Below, in pieces: positions 3,513 to 5,013 of a DNA stretch of 5,013 nt. Numbering within the stretch: the first letter of the stretch is position 1; the number at the start of each line of letters is the position of its first letter. The DNA is taken from positions 1 to 5,013 of the forward strand of contig JAQUEZ010000373.1 of assembly GCA_028684915.1 (NCBI GenBank), written 5' to 3'. A program made the position numbers and the translations under genes. The notes beneath the pieces were generated by a model that saw only the letters and a program-made list of their open reading frames with translations, was not told the DNA's origin and ran no database searches. The DNA is from Desulfobulbus sp. GTDB lineage: Bacteria > Desulfobacterota > Desulfobulbia > Desulfobulbales > Desulfobulbaceae.

Positions 3513-4331
3513 ATGGATAAGCAAAAAGTTATTGAAAACCTCAATCTTTTCAAAGAGAGACTTACAGGTGAAGTTGTAGAGGCATTTCATACTCGGGGGA
3601 GCGAATTTGGCCAAGAAAGGTTTAATACTTGGCGCCGCAAATTTTCACAGTTCTTGGACGACTATCTGCCTGGAGAGACATCTGTTTTAAATGCCAAGCT
3701 AACCCACTTCATGTTTTCAGTCCGGCGTAGTGAAAGCGATGCCCAAAGGTTTTGGCGTGAAGATGGAGAGACAATGCTGGCATACATTGACTCTTTGATC
3801 CTTGATGTTGAAAACGATGAATATGATTTAAGAGAATCAGATGCCGAAAAAGAGCCAGAAGTGCAGCTAACGCAAATAGAAAAACCCAAGAATAAAGTTT
3901 TTATAGTTCACGGGCGTGACGGAGAAGCGAAAGAGCGTACAGCACGTTTTATCGAAAAACTAGGCTTTGAAGCAATCATACTTCATGAGCAGGCGAGTCG
4001 GAGTATGACTATCATTGAGAAAATTGAGAATTATTCTAATGATGTTGGCTTCGGAATCGTTTTGTATACACCCGATGATATGGGCAATGTCAAAGGCGAA
4101 GCTGAGAAAGGCGAACTTAAATATAGAGCTAGGCAAAATGTAGTTTTCGAACATGGCTTTCTTATAGGGAAGATTGGGCGAGAAAATGTAACTCCGTTAG
4201 TTGAGGGTGCAATTGAACTGCCTAACGATATAAGTGGCATCGTCTATATAAATGACAAAGACTGGCAGCTTGATATCGCAAAGGAAATGAAGGCTGCAGG
4301 TTATGCTATTGATTTTAATAAGTTGATTTAA
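3513..4331 (+). CDS. TIR-like nucleotide-binding (NADase-type) protein with helical N-terminal domain
   Basis: The protein has 272 residues in two parts. Residues 1-100 are mostly helical and Trp/Phe/Arg-rich (ERFNTWRRKFSQFLDDYLP at 35-53), of unknown function, followed by an acidic linker (99-118). Residues 127-272 match the predicted nucleotide-binding TIR-like family (PF10137, related to Cap12/PycTIR effectors). The visible motifs are KVFIVHGRD (128-136), ILHEQ (156-160), IIEKIENYS (167-175), VLYTPDD (183-189), RARQNVVFEHGF (205-216) and IVYINDKDWQLDIAKEMKAAG (243-263). Such domains cleave NAD+ on activation and cause abortive antiphage defence in CBASS, Pycsar and related systems. E213 in the QNVVFEHG motif is my candidate catalytic Glu. 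No cyclase or other partner lies in the window, so it may act alone, with the N-terminal part as sensor. A weak ribosome site (AGAGAG, 3502-3507) precedes ATG. An attC starts four bases after the stop, marking it as integron cassette cargo. The defence role is an inference. Confidence 0.88.
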   Translation: MDKQKVIENLNLFKERLTGEVVEAFHTRGSEFGQERFNTWRRKFSQFLDDYLPGETSVLNAKLTHFMFSVRRSESDAQRFWREDGETMLAYIDSLILDVENDEYDLRESDAEKEPEVQLTQIEKPKNKVFIVHGRDGEAKERTARFIEKLGFEAIILHEQASRSMTIIEKIENYSNDVGFGIVLYTPDDMGNVKGEAEKGELKYRARQNVVFEHGFLIGKIGRENVTPLVEGAIELPNDISGIVYINDKDWQLDIAKEMKAAGYAIDFNKLI

Positions 4332-4335
4332 AGTG

Positions 4336-4383
4336 AGCTGACAAAGCGTTGCACCGGGCAAGCCGATGAACGCGGCGTTAGAT
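4336..4383 (+). repeat. Integron attC site after the TIR gene
   Basis: The order is R'' AGCTGAC (4336-4342), spacer AAA, L'' GCGTTGCA (4346-4353), an inner hairpin CGG-GCAAG-CCG (4355-4365), L' TGAACGC (4367-4373), spacer GGC, and R' GTTAGAT (4377-4383, exact GTTRRRY). L'' and L' pair completely if G4351 is left extrahelical. R'' and R' pair over CTGAC/GTTAG with one G-T. Unpaired spacers and an extra-helical base are the recognised structural features of attC folded as a single strand. At 48 bases it is short for the class, and R'' departs from RYYYAAC at two positions. The expected crossover is between G4377 and T4378. Confidence 0.7.
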
Positions 4384-4942
4384 TTACCCAAGGGATTGAC
4401 TATGCCAGTCTATTTCATAGCAGAAAACGAAAACGGAAATTATGGCAATCTCAGAGTAAAGATTGGGATCAGTGCTAAAATCCAGAGACGCATTAGACAG
4501 CTGCAAACAGGAAGCCCATACGAACTTAAATTGATGGGTTGGATTGAGTCTGATGATGATAGGGAATTGGAAAAGCAGCTACATCAAAAATATGCGCAAG
4601 TTAATACTCATAGAGAGTGGTTCGCATTGGATGCCAGTGACGTATTCGAAGAACTGAAACAGCAATCAACAAGTAGTTTCATTGCAACAAACGATAACGC
4701 ATTTGAGGTCGTCTCACATGATCGGGATGGCGTACCCGAATATCTTGGCGCGTGGCAGTGGGGTGATGTAGAAATAGACGAGTTTTGCCCTTCTTGCGGG
4801 TGGGGAGGCGGACTTGATTACAATGAAAATTACGGTGGCATGAGATGTCTAAATTGCGGGCTAATGGAATCCAATATGTAACCCGCTCTAACGAATAAGG
4901 TTAGATTTTGAGAGCGCAGCGAACCAAAATCTGAACCGTTTG
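4378..4942 (+). mobile_element. Complete integron gene cassette carrying the GIY-YIG gene
   Basis: Taking cleavage after the G of GTTRRRY in the two flanking attC sites (4377/4378 and 4942/4943) gives a 565-base cassette with one gene in the usual orientation and its attC 4 bases after the stop. Only 24 bases separate the left boundary from the start codon, with no room for a promoter. Expression would depend on an upstream promoter, such as that of the TIR gene. No integron integrase is in the window. Confidence 0.65.
4402..4881 (+). CDS. GIY-YIG/T5orf172-like putative nuclease with C-terminal zinc ribbon
   Basis: With the start at 4402 the protein has 159 residues. Residues 1-75 resemble the T5orf172/MUG113 branch of the GIY-YIG superfamily: VYFI (3-6) and VKIGIS (19-24) in place of GIY and YIG, RRIRQLQTGSP (29-39), RELEKQLHQKYA (54-65) with E57 as candidate metal-binding Glu, and REWF (71-74). 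Residues 129-152 form a four-cysteine zinc ribbon, CPSC and CLNC separated by a Gly-rich hairpin. The likely role is DNA binding and cleavage, but single-turnover nickase, homing or defence functions are all possible. AAGGGA (4390-4395) six bases before ATG supports this start. The in-frame ATG at 4366 has no ribosome site and lies inside the preceding attC, upstream of the cassette boundary, so I reject it. The gene is the sole cargo of an integron cassette. Confidence 0.75.
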   Translation: MPVYFIAENENGNYGNLRVKIGISAKIQRRIRQLQTGSPYELKLMGWIESDDDRELEKQLHQKYAQVNTHREWFALDASDVFEELKQQSTSSFIATNDNAFEVVSHDRDGVPEYLGAWQWGDVEIDEFCPSCGWGGGLDYNENYGGMRCLNCGLMESNM

Positions 4943-4948
4943 TTGGAC
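4886..4948 (+). repeat. Integron attC site after the GIY-YIG gene
   Basis: R'' CTCTAAC (4886-4892, six of seven to RYYYAAC) is followed by a six-base spacer and L'' GGTTAGATTTTG (4899-4910). After a 14-base loop come L' CAAAATCTGAACC (4925-4937), a four-base spacer and R' GTTGGAC (4942-4948, exact GTTRRRY). L'' and L' pair over 12 positions with one base of L' (G or the adjacent C of its complement) unpaired, the expected extrahelical feature. The length of 63 bases is normal. The site starts four bases after the stop codon, as does the site after the TIR gene. Confidence 0.75.
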
Positions 4949-5013
4949 AAGCCCGGTGGGCCTCTATAGAAAAGAGCTTTTTGGTGCCGAGGGATTGAAT
5001 CAGGCGGTGGGGT
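4949..5013 (+). other. Start of the next cassette or array flank
   Basis: These 65 bases follow the second attC. They contain a small hairpin GCCC-GGT-GGGC (about 4951-4961) and an AAAAG-AG-CTTTT palindrome, but no ATG and no supportable reading frame. If the array continues, the next cassette gene would start beyond the window. Confidence 0.3.

Noticed and set aside
3662..4391. Several minus-strand frames of 64-75 codons across the TIR gene
   Set aside because: They are antisense to the TIR gene, lack start signals and show no recognisable motifs.
4366..4401. Earlier start of the GIY-YIG gene at 4366
   Set aside because: No ribosome site, and the codon lies inside the attC stem upstream of the expected cassette boundary at 4377/4378. 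The start at 4402 has AAGGGA six bases upstream.

Overview
The window looks like accessory DNA from a Gram-negative, proteobacterial-type genome. The evidence is Sec-exported small proteins, StbDE/RelE and HicAB toxin-antitoxin modules, an IS21-type insertion sequence end, and integron-type recombination sites. I cannot name the genus. A member of the former Deltaproteobacteria or a gammaproteobacterium would both fit. No housekeeping gene is present.

Layout. Bases 1-256 are the right end of an IS21-family element: the last 23 codons of an IstB-like ATPase, a long perfect-type hairpin, and a terminus ending in GTGACA. Bases 257-730 hold one small exported four-cysteine protein with its own promoter and terminator. 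Bases 730-1080 have no gene but contain a tRNA T-arm-like relic, a strong minus-strand terminator, and the 3' fragment of a tRNA-Leu(UAA) without its 5' half, which is the signature of an integration junction. Bases 1115-1405 (minus strand) encode a Met/His-rich exported protein built from 13-residue tandem repeats, with a striking palindrome over its promoter. After a gene-free stretch with a structured segment, bases 1862-2390 carry a StbD-RelE type II toxin-antitoxin pair, followed by a terminator and a second tRNA-like relic. Bases 2828-3415 carry a HicAB pair. Bases 3513-4331 encode a TIR-like NADase-type protein (PF10137-like), and 4402-4881 a GIY-YIG/T5orf172-like protein with a C-terminal zinc ribbon.

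The main point of the window is at the right. The TIR gene and the GIY-YIG gene are each followed, 4 bases after the stop codon, by an imperfect palindrome with integron attC architecture: R''/R' boxes with a GTTRRRY core, unpaired spacers, and L''/L' arms with an extrahelical base. The GIY-YIG gene is therefore a complete 565-bp integron gene cassette, and the TIR gene is the cargo of the cassette before it. A weaker attC-like structure lies at the end of hicB, so HicAB may be a cassette too. No integron integrase is in the window. The array is either distal to intI or an integrase-less attC cluster.

How the genes fit together. Toxin-antitoxin pairs (stabilisers of mobile DNA), a TIR effector and a putative nuclease form a typical defence/stability island. 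It probably assembled through several routes: IS transposition, tRNA-targeted site-specific integration and integron cassette capture. The defence role of the TIR and GIY-YIG genes is inferred from family and context, not shown.
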